Origin: Desulfobacterales bacterium
Lineage (GTDB): Bacteria; Desulfobacterota; Desulfobacteria; Desulfobacterales; UBA11574
DNA length: 64,000 nt
NCBI GenBank assembly: GCA_022340885.1
Contig: JAJDND010000020.1
Location: 17,278-81,277, forward strand
Direction: 5' to 3'
Part shown: positions 20,201 through 29,690 of the stretch, piece by piece
Layout of the letters: each line of letters begins with the position of its first letter
Numbering within the stretch: position 1 is the stretch's first letter
Translations under genes and position numbers: made by a program
Notes under the pieces: generated by a model
Told to the model about the DNA's origin: nothing
Seen by the model: only the letters and a program-made list of their open reading frames with translations
Database searches by the model: none

Positions 20201-22357
20201 ATGCATGAGTTAGATCCCATCTTCTCCCCGAAATCAGTGGCTGTTGTCGGCGCTTCCGCAACACCGGGGAAAGTCGGTCATGACATATTCGCCAATATTT
20301 TGCGCGGGGGGTATGCCGGTACGCTCTACCCGGTCAATCCCCGCGCAAAATCGATCCTATGCGTCCGCGCCTATCCGACCATCAAAGAGGTCCCCGATCC
20401 CGTGGATCTCGCCATGATTATTCTGCCCCCTCAGCCGGCCCTTATAACCGTGGAAGAGGCTGCGGAAGCGGGTGTGAAAGGCATTGTCATTGTCTCGGCC
20501 GGTTTTCGCGAAGTCGGCGGCGAAGGGCTTGAGCTGGAAAAACGCATCGTATCCATCTGCAGACAGGCCGGTATCCGTGTGGTGGGTCCGAACTGTTTAG
20601 GGGTGATCAACCCGTTGCCCGACATCAGATTAAATGCCAGCTTTTCCGCCCGCATGCCGGCGCCGGGTAAAATTTCATTCATCTCACAAAGCGGCGCATT
20701 ATGCACGGCGGTGCTGGATTTTGCGGCAGATCGGAATTTCGGTTTTTCCAAATTTATCTCCATCGGCAACAAGGCGGATGTGGATGAACTGGATCTATTG
20801 CTTTATCTGCACGAGGATCCCAACACCGAGGTCATTATGATTTATCTGGAGGAGCTTCGCAGAGGCCCTGCTTTCATTGAAACCGCCAGGGCCATCACCT
20901 CCGGATACCGGCGCACGCCCATACTGGTTATCAAGTCCGGCAGGACGACGGCCGGTGCCCGGGCCGCGGCTTCCCATACGGGATCGCTGGCCGGATCAGA
21001 GGCGGTATATGATGCCATATTCAAGCAGACTGGCATCATTCGCGCCGAATCCATCCATGAGCTTTTCGACTTTGCAGACGCCTTTGCCTACAAAGAGGAA
21101 AGCGCTTTGGGCAAATTGAAACGAAAAATGCCCCGGGGCAACCGGGTGGCCATTGTGACCAATGCCGGCGGCCCGGGAATCGTGGCCACCGACATGACGG
21201 TCTCTTCCGGCTTGAAACTGGCCCGCTTCAGTTCAGAAACCGTTGAGACCCTGCAACGGCACCTGCCCGAAACAGCAAACCTTCAAAATCCGGTGGATGT
21301 CATTGGTGATGCCGCTTATGACCGTTATGAAAATGCGCTCTCCGCCGTTATCAAAGACGAAGACGTCGACGGCGCGCTTGTGATCCTGACCCCCCAGTCC
21401 ATGACCAATGCCCTGGACACGGCGGAAGCCATTGTAAGGGTTGCCAGGGGATCCAACAAGCCCATCCTCTGCTGCTTCATGGGAATCATCGATGTTTCCC
21501 CAGGCGTGAAGTACCTGCAGGAGCACGGATATCCTGTTTTTAACTTTCCGGAAGATGCGGCCAAAGCTTTCGGCGCCCTATATGAATACGCCCGATGGAC
21601 CAACCGGCGTTTTTTGCCGTTGTTCGATTTCAAGCACGATACCCAGGGGGCTGAAACCATCATTCAATCGAGTCTCGCAGCAGGGAAAACGCATTTGGGC
21701 GAACTGGACGGGACCGGCTTGCTCGAATGCTATGGATTTCGTGTGCTGCCGGCGAAACTCGCCAAAAACGAAATTGAAGCCGTTGACGCTGCGAAAGAAA
21801 TGGCGTTCCCGGTGGTGATGAAAATCGTATCGCCCCAGATTCTTCACAAATCCGACGCCGGCGGTGTGCTGGTGGGTTTAAAGGATGAACAGGACGTTAG
21901 AGGCGCTTTCAATCAGATCGTCGATCAGGCCGCCGAATTCAACCCGGATGCGGCCATTGACGGCGTGCTGGTTCAAAAAATGGCCCTGCCGGGCACTGAA
22001 ACGATTCTGGGAATGAATCGCTATCCGATTTTCGGGCCGTTGCTGATGTTCGGGCTGGGCGGCATCTACGTCGAGGTTTTTGCGGACGTCGTCTTTCGCC
22101 TGGCGCCAATCGACAGAAACGAAGCCCGTCGCATGATGCATGAAATCAAAGGGACCCGGCTTTTCGAAGGGTTTAGAGGAAAACCCAAGTCGGATCTCGA
22201 AGCCATTGAAAAAGCATTGGTCCGCTTGTCCGATATGGTCATGAATCATCCGGAAATCAGTGAATTGGATATTAATCCACTGATGATCCATGAACAGGGA
22301 AAAGGCGCCACCGTTGCCGATTGCCGGATCATTCTGAAATCCGTTGAAAAAGCGTGA
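20201..22357 (+). CDS. Acetyl/acyl-CoA synthetase (ADP-forming), fused alpha-beta subunits
   Basis: 718 aa; CoA-binding N-terminus (FSPKSVAVVGASATPGKVGHDIFANI), His-containing SHTGSLAGSE loop, C-terminal ATP-grasp (FPVVMKIVSPQILHKSDAGGV). Confidence 0.9.
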   Translation: MHELDPIFSPKSVAVVGASATPGKVGHDIFANILRGGYAGTLYPVNPRAKSILCVRAYPTIKEVPDPVDLAMIILPPQPALITVEEAAEAGVKGIVIVSAGFREVGGEGLELEKRIVSICRQAGIRVVGPNCLGVINPLPDIRLNASFSARMPAPGKISFISQSGALCTAVLDFAADRNFGFSKFISIGNKADVDELDLLLYLHEDPNTEVIMIYLEELRRGPAFIETARAITSGYRRTPILVIKSGRTTAGARAAASHTGSLAGSEAVYDAIFKQTGIIRAESIHELFDFADAFAYKEESALGKLKRKMPRGNRVAIVTNAGGPGIVATDMTVSSGLKLARFSSETVETLQRHLPETANLQNPVDVIGDAAYDRYENALSAVIKDEDVDGALVILTPQSMTNALDTAEAIVRVARGSNKPILCCFMGIIDVSPGVKYLQEHGYPVFNFPEDAAKAFGALYEYARWTNRRFLPLFDFKHDTQGAETIIQSSLAAGKTHLGELDGTGLLECYGFRVLPAKLAKNEIEAVDAAKEMAFPVVMKIVSPQILHKSDAGGVLVGLKDEQDVRGAFNQIVDQAAEFNPDAAIDGVLVQKMALPGTETILGMNRYPIFGPLLMFGLGGIYVEVFADVVFRLAPIDRNEARRMMHEIKGTRLFEGFRGKPKSDLEAIEKALVRLSDMVMNHPEISELDINPLMIHEQGKGATVADCRIILKSVEKA

Positions 22358-22374
22358 TGATGCCGCTTCGCGAT

Positions 22375-22545
22375 CATTCCCGATGGAAGACCGACGACCG
22401 CTTTGATAGGAAGATGGACGAATGAAAGCAGATGACAGACGACGGATGACGGACGACAGAAGGCAAAAAACGTGTCCTTTGAATTCATATTCTGACCTCT
22501 GACTTCGGACTTCTGACCTCCGGCCTTTCCTATTTCCTATTTCCG
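22375..22545. repeat. Word-repeat tract with purine then pyrimidine arm
   Basis: agatgacagacgacggatgacggacgacagaagg ... ctgacctctgacttcggacttctgacctccgg. Confidence 0.7.
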
Positions 22546-22654
22546 TGTTCGAAACATCTCAAGTCGGATTTTTTTAATGAATTTGACTTAAGTCAATTCT
22601 TTTCATGGAAGACTATGCTAGAAATAGATAACGACTGAAACTCTATATCAACTC

Positions 22655-22796
22655 GAAGCCATCTCAAAATAAAGATTTTGGTTCAAAATCAAGGCGGATC
22701 CGAGTTTTAACGCGCAGGCATACTCAAGTATGTCGAGGATTTAAAACGAGGTTCCAACGCTGAGCTTGGGCCAAAAGATTATTTTGAGATAGCTTC
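22655..22796. repeat. Long imperfect inverted repeat upstream of narG
   Basis: GAAGCCATCTCAAAATAAAGATTTTGG ... CCAAAAGATTATTTTGAGATAGCTTC with shared core (caaggcgga...gcaggcata...tatgtcgaggatt). Confidence 0.8.
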
Positions 22797-22824
22797 TCAT
22801 AACATTCCGTTCGGGAGGTATCCG

Positions 22825-25800
22825 ATGGCCGATCGATCCTTTTTATCCGCTCTTCGTTTTTTCCGCCCCAAAGGTGAAAAGTATGGATGTAATGAAGAAA
22901 AAATCGCCGAAGGCTGGGGAGAAATTCGTTGCGGACAGAGGGACTGGGAGAACTTTTACCGAAAACGGTGGCAATACGATAAAAAAGTTCGCTCGACCCA
23001 CGGCGTGAATTGCACCGGATCATGTTCATGGGACGTTTATGTCAAAAACGGCATGGTGGTATGGGAAACCCAAAATACCGATTATCCGAAATGCGGCCTC
23101 GGGTACCCCAACCATGAGCCCCGGGGCTGTCCGCGCGGCTGCACCTTTTCCTGGTACACTTACAGCCCGGTCCGTCTGAAACATCCGCTCATGCGGTCGG
23201 CGCTTCTCGAAATGTGGCGGGAAGAACTCACAGCACACCCCGATCCGGTGAAAGCCTGGCGCAGCATCGCCGAAAATCCGGACAAGAAGAAAAAATACCA
23301 AACCGTGCGCGGTAAAGGGGGATTCGTTCGGGTGTCGTGGGACGAAGCCGCGACCCTCATTGCAGCGTCCCTCATCCATACGATTCAAACCTTCGGACCG
23401 GACCGGATATTCGGTTTCACTCCGATCCCGGCCATGTCCATGGTTTGTTATGCCTCGGGCGCCAGATTCCTCTCCCTTATCGGCGGGTCCATGATCAGCT
23501 TTTATGACTGGTATTGCGACCTTCCGCCCGCTTCTCCCCAAATCTGGGGGGAACAGACCGATGTCCCGGAAAGCGCGGATTGGTACGAATCCACATACAT
23601 GATCGTCTGGGGGACCAATCTGCCCATGACCCGAACGCCGGACGCTCATTTTTTTACAGAAGCGCGGTATCGCGGCGCGCAGGTGGCGGCGGTGGCGCCC
23701 GATTATGCGGAATATGTAAAGTTCGCCGACACGTGGCTTCCGGCCAGAGCAGGAACAGACGGCGCCTTGGCCATGGCCATGACGCATGTCGTTTTCAAGG
23801 AATTTTATATCGACAAACAGACTGAATACTTTTTCGAATATGCCAAATCATACACGGATCTGCCCTTTGCGGTGATCCTCGACCGTCACGAAGACGCTTA
23901 TAAAGCCGGTCGATTTCTGAGGGCAACGGATCTCGGTGCAGCGGTGACCAACTCCGACTGGAAAACCGTTGTCTTCGACACCCACAAAGAAGCATTTGTG
24001 ATTCCCAACGGAAGTATCGGATTCCGCTGGAATGAAGAAGGCCAATGGAACCTCGACCCCATGGATTCAGCGGACAATGCGACCGTGAACCCCCTGCTGA
24101 GTTATGCGGAAGATGCCGATGAATGGCTGGCGGTCCGCTTCCCATGTTTTGACACCGACGGCGCCACTACCAAAACCGGTCTGGCTCCGGTTAAAAAGGT
24201 CCATAACGGCACAGGAACCATACGGGTAACCACGGTGTTCGATCTCATGGCCGCCCATCTGGGAATTCCAAGAAGCCAGGCACCGTCCATCCCGGAAGAC
24301 TATCCTTCCGGCTACGACGACCCGAAACCCTATACGCCGGCCTGGCAGGAAGCCCTCACCGGCGTACCTCGAAAAGACGTTGTCCGGGTGGCCCGGGAAT
24401 TTGCACGGAACGCCGAAAAAACACGGGGCAAATCCATGATATTCTTAGGGGCGGGAACCAACCACTGGTATCACAGCGACATGATTTACCGCACGATTAT
24501 CAATTTGACCACACTTTGCGGCTGTCAGGGCGTCAACGGCGGCGGATGGGCTCATTACGTCGGCCAGGAAAAGGTTCGACCCCAGGCGGCCTGGGCCCAG
24601 ATTGCCTTTGGTCTGGATTGGAAGCGACCGCCGCGGCAGCAGAACGGAACGTCGTTTTATTACTTTGCCACCGATCAGTGGCGCTACGATCGAATGGATT
24701 CCGGTTTTTTTCTTTCCCCTTTGGCGGACACAACGAAACCCCTCCACATGGCCGACTATAACGCAATCGCCGCTCGCTTGGGATGGCTGCCATTTTATCC
24801 ACAGTTCAATTGCAATCCCATCGAACTGTGCAAAGAAGCCTTCCAGCAGGGCGCGGCATCCGACGAAGATGTCATCGCCTATGTCGTCGACCGGCTCAAA
24901 AAAGAAAAGATTCGTTTTTCCATAGAGGATCCCGACAACCCGGTCAACTTTCCGCGGGTTCTCTTTCTCTGGCGCGCCAACCTGCTCGGGGCCAGCGGTA
25001 AAGGCCACGAGTATTTTCTCAAGCATCTTTTGGGCGTCGAAAATGCGGTTTTCAACCAGGACAGCGACATCCGGCCCGAAGAAATCGAATGGCGGGACCC
25101 GGCGCCTGAAGGCAAACTGGATTTGCTGGTGACCATGGAACTTCGCATGTCCACCAGCGCCCTGTATGCCGACGTGGCCCTGCCCGCCGCAGGGTGGTAT
25201 GAAATGCACGATCTGAATACGACGGACATGCACCCCTTTATCCATCCGTTCAATCCGGCCGTGGACCCGTCCTGGGAAACGCGAACCAACTGGGACCAGT
25301 TCAAGACCATCGCCAAAAAATTCTCGGAACTTTCCGCGGTTCATCTCGGCGAAATGAAAGATCTCGTGGCAACACCGCTGATGCACGATACCCCCGGCGA
25401 AATCGCCCAGCCCGAAGTGAAAGACTGGAAAAGCGGCGAAACAGATCCCATTCCCGGAAAAACCATGCCGAACCTTGCGGTCGTCACCCGCAACTATCCG
25501 GATACTTACAAAATGATGACCGCCCTGGGCCCTTTGGTAGAAACAGCCGGGGTGGGGTCAAAGGGTGTCTCATGGCCCGGAAAAGAAGAATATGCCGAGC
25601 TGAAAGAATTACTCGGGGTGGTGTCCGAACCCGGTGTCAGCCAGGGGATGCCGAAACTCGATACCGGAAAACAGGCCGCCGAAACAATCCTGAAACTGGC
25701 GCCGGAAACCAACGGCGAAACCGCCGAAAAATCCTGGCACGTTCTCGAAAAAAAGACCGGCCGGTTTCTGAAGCATTTGAGCGCGTCAAGAAAAAGCGAA

Positions 25801-26529
25801 AAATATTCGTTTGCGGATATCAGCGTTCAGCCCAGAAAAATCATTACGTCCCCGGTGTGGAGCGGTATCGAATCCGAAGACCGGCGGTATTCGCCCTTTG
25901 TCATCAACATCGAAGAAAAAGTCCCCTTCCGGACGCTCACGGGCAGGGCTCAATTTTATCTGGACCATCTGTGGATGCGCGATTTCGGAGAAAACCTGCC
26001 CCTTTACCGACCGCCCCTGGATATCCGTGCGCTGGGCTCAATCCTTTTGGACCGGAATGACCAACCGGAGCTTATTCTCAATTATCTGACCCCCCATTCG
26101 AAATGGTCCATTCACAGCACCTATTCCGACACGCTCACCATGCTCACCCTCTTTCGAGGGGGTGAAGCCATTTGGATCAATAACGACGACGCCGAAAAAA
26201 TCGATATCAAAGACAATGACTGGCTGGAATGTTTCAATGCCAACGGTGTGGTCGTGGCAAAAGCCGTGGTCAGCCATCGCATACCGCCCGGAAAGGCGTT
26301 CATGTATCACGCCCAGGAGAGGCTGATCAACACCCCGGGTTCCCGGATGTCCGGGCAGCGGGGCGGCACCCACAACAGTGTCACGCGAATCGTTGTCAAA
26401 CCGACTCACATGATCGGCGGATACGCTCAGCTCAGCTATGGTTTCAATTACTACGGAACCGTGGGTTCACAAAGAGACGAGGTGATCGTCGTTCGAAAAG
26501 CAGGGGAGATCGACTGGTATGAAGATTAA
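22825..26529 (+). CDS. narG: Respiratory nitrate reductase alpha subunit
   Basis: 1234 aa; HGVNCTGSCSWDVYVKNGMVVWETQ and YPNHEPRGCPRGCTFSWYTYSP motifs; GGGAGG RBS. Confidence 0.97.
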   Translation: MADRSFLSALRFFRPKGEKYGCNEEKIAEGWGEIRCGQRDWENFYRKRWQYDKKVRSTHGVNCTGSCSWDVYVKNGMVVWETQNTDYPKCGLGYPNHEPRGCPRGCTFSWYTYSPVRLKHPLMRSALLEMWREELTAHPDPVKAWRSIAENPDKKKKYQTVRGKGGFVRVSWDEAATLIAASLIHTIQTFGPDRIFGFTPIPAMSMVCYASGARFLSLIGGSMISFYDWYCDLPPASPQIWGEQTDVPESADWYESTYMIVWGTNLPMTRTPDAHFFTEARYRGAQVAAVAPDYAEYVKFADTWLPARAGTDGALAMAMTHVVFKEFYIDKQTEYFFEYAKSYTDLPFAVILDRHEDAYKAGRFLRATDLGAAVTNSDWKTVVFDTHKEAFVIPNGSIGFRWNEEGQWNLDPMDSADNATVNPLLSYAEDADEWLAVRFPCFDTDGATTKTGLAPVKKVHNGTGTIRVTTVFDLMAAHLGIPRSQAPSIPEDYPSGYDDPKPYTPAWQEALTGVPRKDVVRVAREFARNAEKTRGKSMIFLGAGTNHWYHSDMIYRTIINLTTLCGCQGVNGGGWAHYVGQEKVRPQAAWAQIAFGLDWKRPPRQQNGTSFYYFATDQWRYDRMDSGFFLSPLADTTKPLHMADYNAIAARLGWLPFYPQFNCNPIELCKEAFQQGAASDEDVIAYVVDRLKKEKIRFSIEDPDNPVNFPRVLFLWRANLLGASGKGHEYFLKHLLGVENAVFNQDSDIRPEEIEWRDPAPEGKLDLLVTMELRMSTSALYADVALPAAGWYEMHDLNTTDMHPFIHPFNPAVDPSWETRTNWDQFKTIAKKFSELSAVHLGEMKDLVATPLMHDTPGEIAQPEVKDWKSGETDPIPGKTMPNLAVVTRNYPDTYKMMTALGPLVETAGVGSKGVSWPGKEEYAELKELLGVVSEPGVSQGMPKLDTGKQAAETILKLAPETNGETAEKSWHVLEKKTGRFLKHLSASRKSEKYSFADISVQPRKIITSPVWSGIESEDRRYSPFVINIEEKVPFRTLTGRAQFYLDHLWMRDFGENLPLYRPPLDIRALGSILLDRNDQPELILNYLTPHSKWSIHSTYSDTLTMLTLFRGGEAIWINNDDAEKIDIKDNDWLECFNANGVVVAKAVVSHRIPPGKAFMYHAQERLINTPGSRMSGQRGGTHNSVTRIVVKPTHMIGGYAQLSYGFNYYGTVGSQRDEVIVVRKAGEIDWYED

Positions 26530-27934
26530 AGCGCAAATGGCAATGGTCTTGAATCTGGACAAATGTATCGGCTGCCACACCTGCAGTATACCCTGCAAGA
26601 ATGTGTGGACGAACCGCAAAGGCGCCGAATACATGTGGTTTAACAACGTGGAAACCAAACCCGGCATCGGATACCCGCAAAAATGGGAAAATCAGACGAT
26701 CCATAACGGTGGATGGACCTTGAAAAACGGAAAACTGAGGCTGAAGGCCGGCGAACGCCTGCACAAATTCGCCAACATTTTCCACAACCCCGATTTGCCG
26801 ACAGTGGAGCAATACTATGAACCCTGGACCTATGATTATGACAAACTCATTTCCAGTCCCAATAAACGGTATCAACCTTCCATTCGTCCCAAATCACAAA
26901 TTACCGGTGACCCTATACGCATAAAATGGGGGCCCAACTGGGAGGATGATCTGGCAGGGGTCAGCGAGACCGGTATCCACGACGTCAACTTCGCCCGTCT
27001 CGATCACGCCGTTTATCTGTCTTTTAAACACGTATTCCTTTTTTACCTTCCCCGGCTGTGCGAGCACTGTTTGAATCCCGCCTGCGTAGCCTCGTGCCCT
27101 TCGGGAGCGCTTTACAAACGGGAAGAGGACGGCATCGTTCTGGTGGACCAGGAACGGTGCAGAGGCTGGCGCTACTGCGTCTCGGGATGCCCTTACAAAA
27201 AAGTGTATTTCAACTGGAACACCGGCCGGTCCGAGAAATGCATTTTCTGCTATCCCAGGATCGAAGCCGGCATGCCGACCCTGTGCGCTTTCTCTTGCGT
27301 AGGCCGGATCAGGTATGTCGGTGTGGTTTTATACGATGCCGACAAAATTCACGCTGCGGCTTCTTCAGACCCGCCGGCGTCCCTGTACCGCGCGCATTTG
27401 GATATTTTGCTGGATCCTGATGATCCGGAAGTTGCACGCGCTGCAAACGCACAGGGAATTTCTCAAAATTTTATCGACGCCGCCCGGAAATCACCCGTAT
27501 TTAAGCTGGCAAAGACCTGGGAACTGGCCCTTCCCTTGCATCCGGAATTTCGCACGCTGCCCATGGTGTGGTACATTCCGCCGCTGAGTCCCATTGCCGA
27601 ACATGTGGAACCAACGGAGCAGGTGGACGCCATAGACCGGCTTCGAATTCCCGTCGCCTATCTGGCGAACCTGCTGACGGCCGGAGACGAAACCCAAATC
27701 CGGCGGGTACTCAAACGTCTTATCGCCTTGAGAAGGTATATGCGGTCCATCCGGGTGGAAAATTCCTTGGACGAGGACGTCTTGCAACAGGCCGGGCTCA
27801 CGCCGCAAACGGCCCGGGAAATGTACCAATTGCTGGCCATCGCCAAATACGAAGAACGCTTTGTCGTGCCCACCCGGGCCGTCGGCGACGGCATGCAGAC
27901 ATTTCGGGACCAGGGAGCGTGCGGGTTTTCCTAA
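26519..27934 (+). CDS. narH: Respiratory nitrate reductase beta subunit
   Basis: 471 aa; CIGCHTCSIPCKNVWTNR, CEHCLNPACVASCPSGA, CRGWRYCVSGCPYKKVYFN clusters. Confidence 0.97.
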   Translation: MKIKAQMAMVLNLDKCIGCHTCSIPCKNVWTNRKGAEYMWFNNVETKPGIGYPQKWENQTIHNGGWTLKNGKLRLKAGERLHKFANIFHNPDLPTVEQYYEPWTYDYDKLISSPNKRYQPSIRPKSQITGDPIRIKWGPNWEDDLAGVSETGIHDVNFARLDHAVYLSFKHVFLFYLPRLCEHCLNPACVASCPSGALYKREEDGIVLVDQERCRGWRYCVSGCPYKKVYFNWNTGRSEKCIFCYPRIEAGMPTLCAFSCVGRIRYVGVVLYDADKIHAAASSDPPASLYRAHLDILLDPDDPEVARAANAQGISQNFIDAARKSPVFKLAKTWELALPLHPEFRTLPMVWYIPPLSPIAEHVEPTEQVDAIDRLRIPVAYLANLLTAGDETQIRRVLKRLIALRRYMRSIRVENSLDEDVLQQAGLTPQTAREMYQLLAIAKYEERFVVPTRAVGDGMQTFRDQGACGFS

Positions 27935-28075
27935 GACTAGGGCGGAGGACGGACGACAGAAGGCGGAAGTCAGAGGACAGAGGACGGACGAACAATGGAA
28001 GATGGAAGACCGCTTCGATAGGAGGAGGGACGAAGGAAGAAGTTTAGAAGGTGAGAAGATGAGAAGGTCAGAGTA
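27935..28075. repeat. Purine-biased word-repeat tract between narH and narJ
   Basis: gcggaggacggacgacagaaggcggaagtcagaggacagaggacggacgaacaatggaagatggaagaccgcttcgatagg. Confidence 0.75.
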
Positions 28076-28076
28076 G

Positions 28077-28661
28077 ATGGATGATCATATCAAAATTCAA
28101 CTGAAAGTTACATCCCTGCTGCTGGAGTATCCGGATGAAGTGTTCATACGGTCCTTGCCGCTGATTGAAATCCGAATTGCGCAGTTGCCGGATTCATATG
28201 CAAAGGACAAACTGGTTCGATTTACGTCTTACTTACAAACTACACCCCTTATCCATCTTCAGGAAACCTATACCGAAGCATTCGACATGAATCCCTCAAC
28301 ATGTCTGAATCTGACCTATCACCTTTTGGGAGACAGCGAAAAACGGGGGAACGTCATGGCCTGTATGCGTCAGATTTATCGTGAGGCGGGTTATGAGACG
28401 ACTACCGGCGAATTGCCGGATTATCTGCCGTTAATCCTGGAATTTTTATCTGAATGCCCGGCGTCCGACAGGACCGAAACGTTGTGGTCATATCTCGGCG
28501 CCGTTGAAAAACCGGCCGGCGCCTTGAGAAACGCCGGCAATCCCTATTCGCTGCTGCTGGATGTTGTCCGGGATCTGGCGGCTGAGTTCAGTGTTCAGTG
28601 CTCGGAGGTCAGAGTTCGGAAGTCAGAGGACGGAAGACAGAGGACAGAGGACCGATGGTAG
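28077..28661 (+). CDS. narJ: Nitrate reductase molybdenum cofactor assembly chaperone; C-terminus encoded by repeat DNA
   Basis: 194 aa, NarJ/TorD-like, position between narH and narI; last ~25 codons lie in repeat tract. Confidence 0.85.
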   Translation: MDDHIKIQLKVTSLLLEYPDEVFIRSLPLIEIRIAQLPDSYAKDKLVRFTSYLQTTPLIHLQETYTEAFDMNPSTCLNLTYHLLGDSEKRGNVMACMRQIYREAGYETTTGELPDYLPLILEFLSECPASDRTETLWSYLGAVEKPAGALRNAGNPYSLLLDVVRDLAAEFSVQCSEVRVRKSEDGRQRTEDRW

Positions 28662-28880
28662 AAGGAAGATCGCCCTCCGATGGCGGGTAAACTTCGCTCG
28701 GAAGAGGGACGATGGGCGAAGGACCAGAGGTCGGAGATCGGAGGTCGGATGTCGGAAGCAATAAGGAAGAGGAAGAGAGAACATGCAGAGGATGGGGAAC
28801 AGACGACGGATGAAGGGCGACAGAAGACAGACATTTTGTCCTCTGACATCCGACCTCCGACCTCTGACTTCTATTCTCCG
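28584..28880. repeat. Word-repeat tract between narJ and narI, overlapping the narJ 3' end
   Basis: gagttcagtgttcagtgctcggaggtcagagttcggaagtcagaggacggaagacagaggacagagg... then inverted cctctgacatccgacctccgacctctgactt. Confidence 0.75.
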
Positions 28881-28926
28881 ATCCGTCAATCGACCATCAT
28901 AAAAAGCTAAAGATTGGGGTCGAAAG

Positions 28927-29601
28927 ATGAACATTGCAAACAATTTGGCGTTTGTCGTTTTTCCGTATCTGATGCTGACCGTCTTTGTGGTCGGCCATAT
29001 TTATCGGTATGTGACCGATTCCCTCGGCTGGAACGCGAGATCCAGCGAATTTTTGGAAAAAAAGCAGCTTTTTTACGGCGCGACCATATTTCACTGGGGA
29101 ATTTTGTTGACCCTTTTGGGCCATGCCGGGGGTCTGCTGATCCCCCAAAAGGTCTTTGACGCCGTCGGCATCAACGGAGACACCCACACCATGATTGCCT
29201 ATTATACCGGTTGGCTTGCCGGCGGCGCAGCATTTGCCGGTTCAGTACTGTTGCTGATACGCAGGGTCACCCGCAGAAGAATAAAGGCAACGAGCTTAGT
29301 GAATGACTACGTTACGTTGATCGGATTGGTTATCGTAACAGGGCTCGGTTTCTATAACGTGGTTTTTGGCCACTTTTACGTTCTGGATTCCGTGGCACCG
29401 TGGATTCGGAGCATTGTGACGTTTTTACCCAAGCCGGAGCTGATGCTTGGGGTTCCCTTGAGTTACAAGGTTCATATTGTCAGTGCGTTGGCGTTGCTCG
29501 GATTTTCTCCGTTCAGCCGTCTCGTGCATATTTGGAGCGCGCCGTTTACCTACTTTCCGAGGAGATGGATTTTGTTCCGCCGCAGCGTTGCGGATTTGTG
29601 A
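28927..29601 (+). CDS. narI: Nitrate reductase gamma subunit (cytochrome b)
   Basis: 224 aa; FHWGILLTLLGHAGGLLIP and FSPFSRLVHIWSAPFTY motifs. Confidence 0.95.
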   Translation: MNIANNLAFVVFPYLMLTVFVVGHIYRYVTDSLGWNARSSEFLEKKQLFYGATIFHWGILLTLLGHAGGLLIPQKVFDAVGINGDTHTMIAYYTGWLAGGAAFAGSVLLLIRRVTRRRIKATSLVNDYVTLIGLVIVTGLGFYNVVFGHFYVLDSVAPWIRSIVTFLPKPELMLGVPLSYKVHIVSALALLGFSPFSRLVHIWSAPFTYFPRRWILFRRSVADL

Positions 29602-29665
29602 ATAAAATCGTGTAACGATTTTATGAAACGCGGCGATGCCGCTTGGCTTGGTGAAAGGCTGGGGA
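29601..29665. repeat. Compound hairpin element after narI
   Basis: aataaaatcgtgtaacgattttatgaaacgcggcgatgccgc...gtgaaaggct. Confidence 0.75.
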
Positions 29666-29690
29666 TTTAAATATAAACAGAGGTTCAAAA

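Noticed and set aside
27935-28910. Possible CRISPR array in the nar operon spacers
   Set aside because: Words recur irregularly with no constant repeat length or unique spacers, and no cas genes are present in the window.
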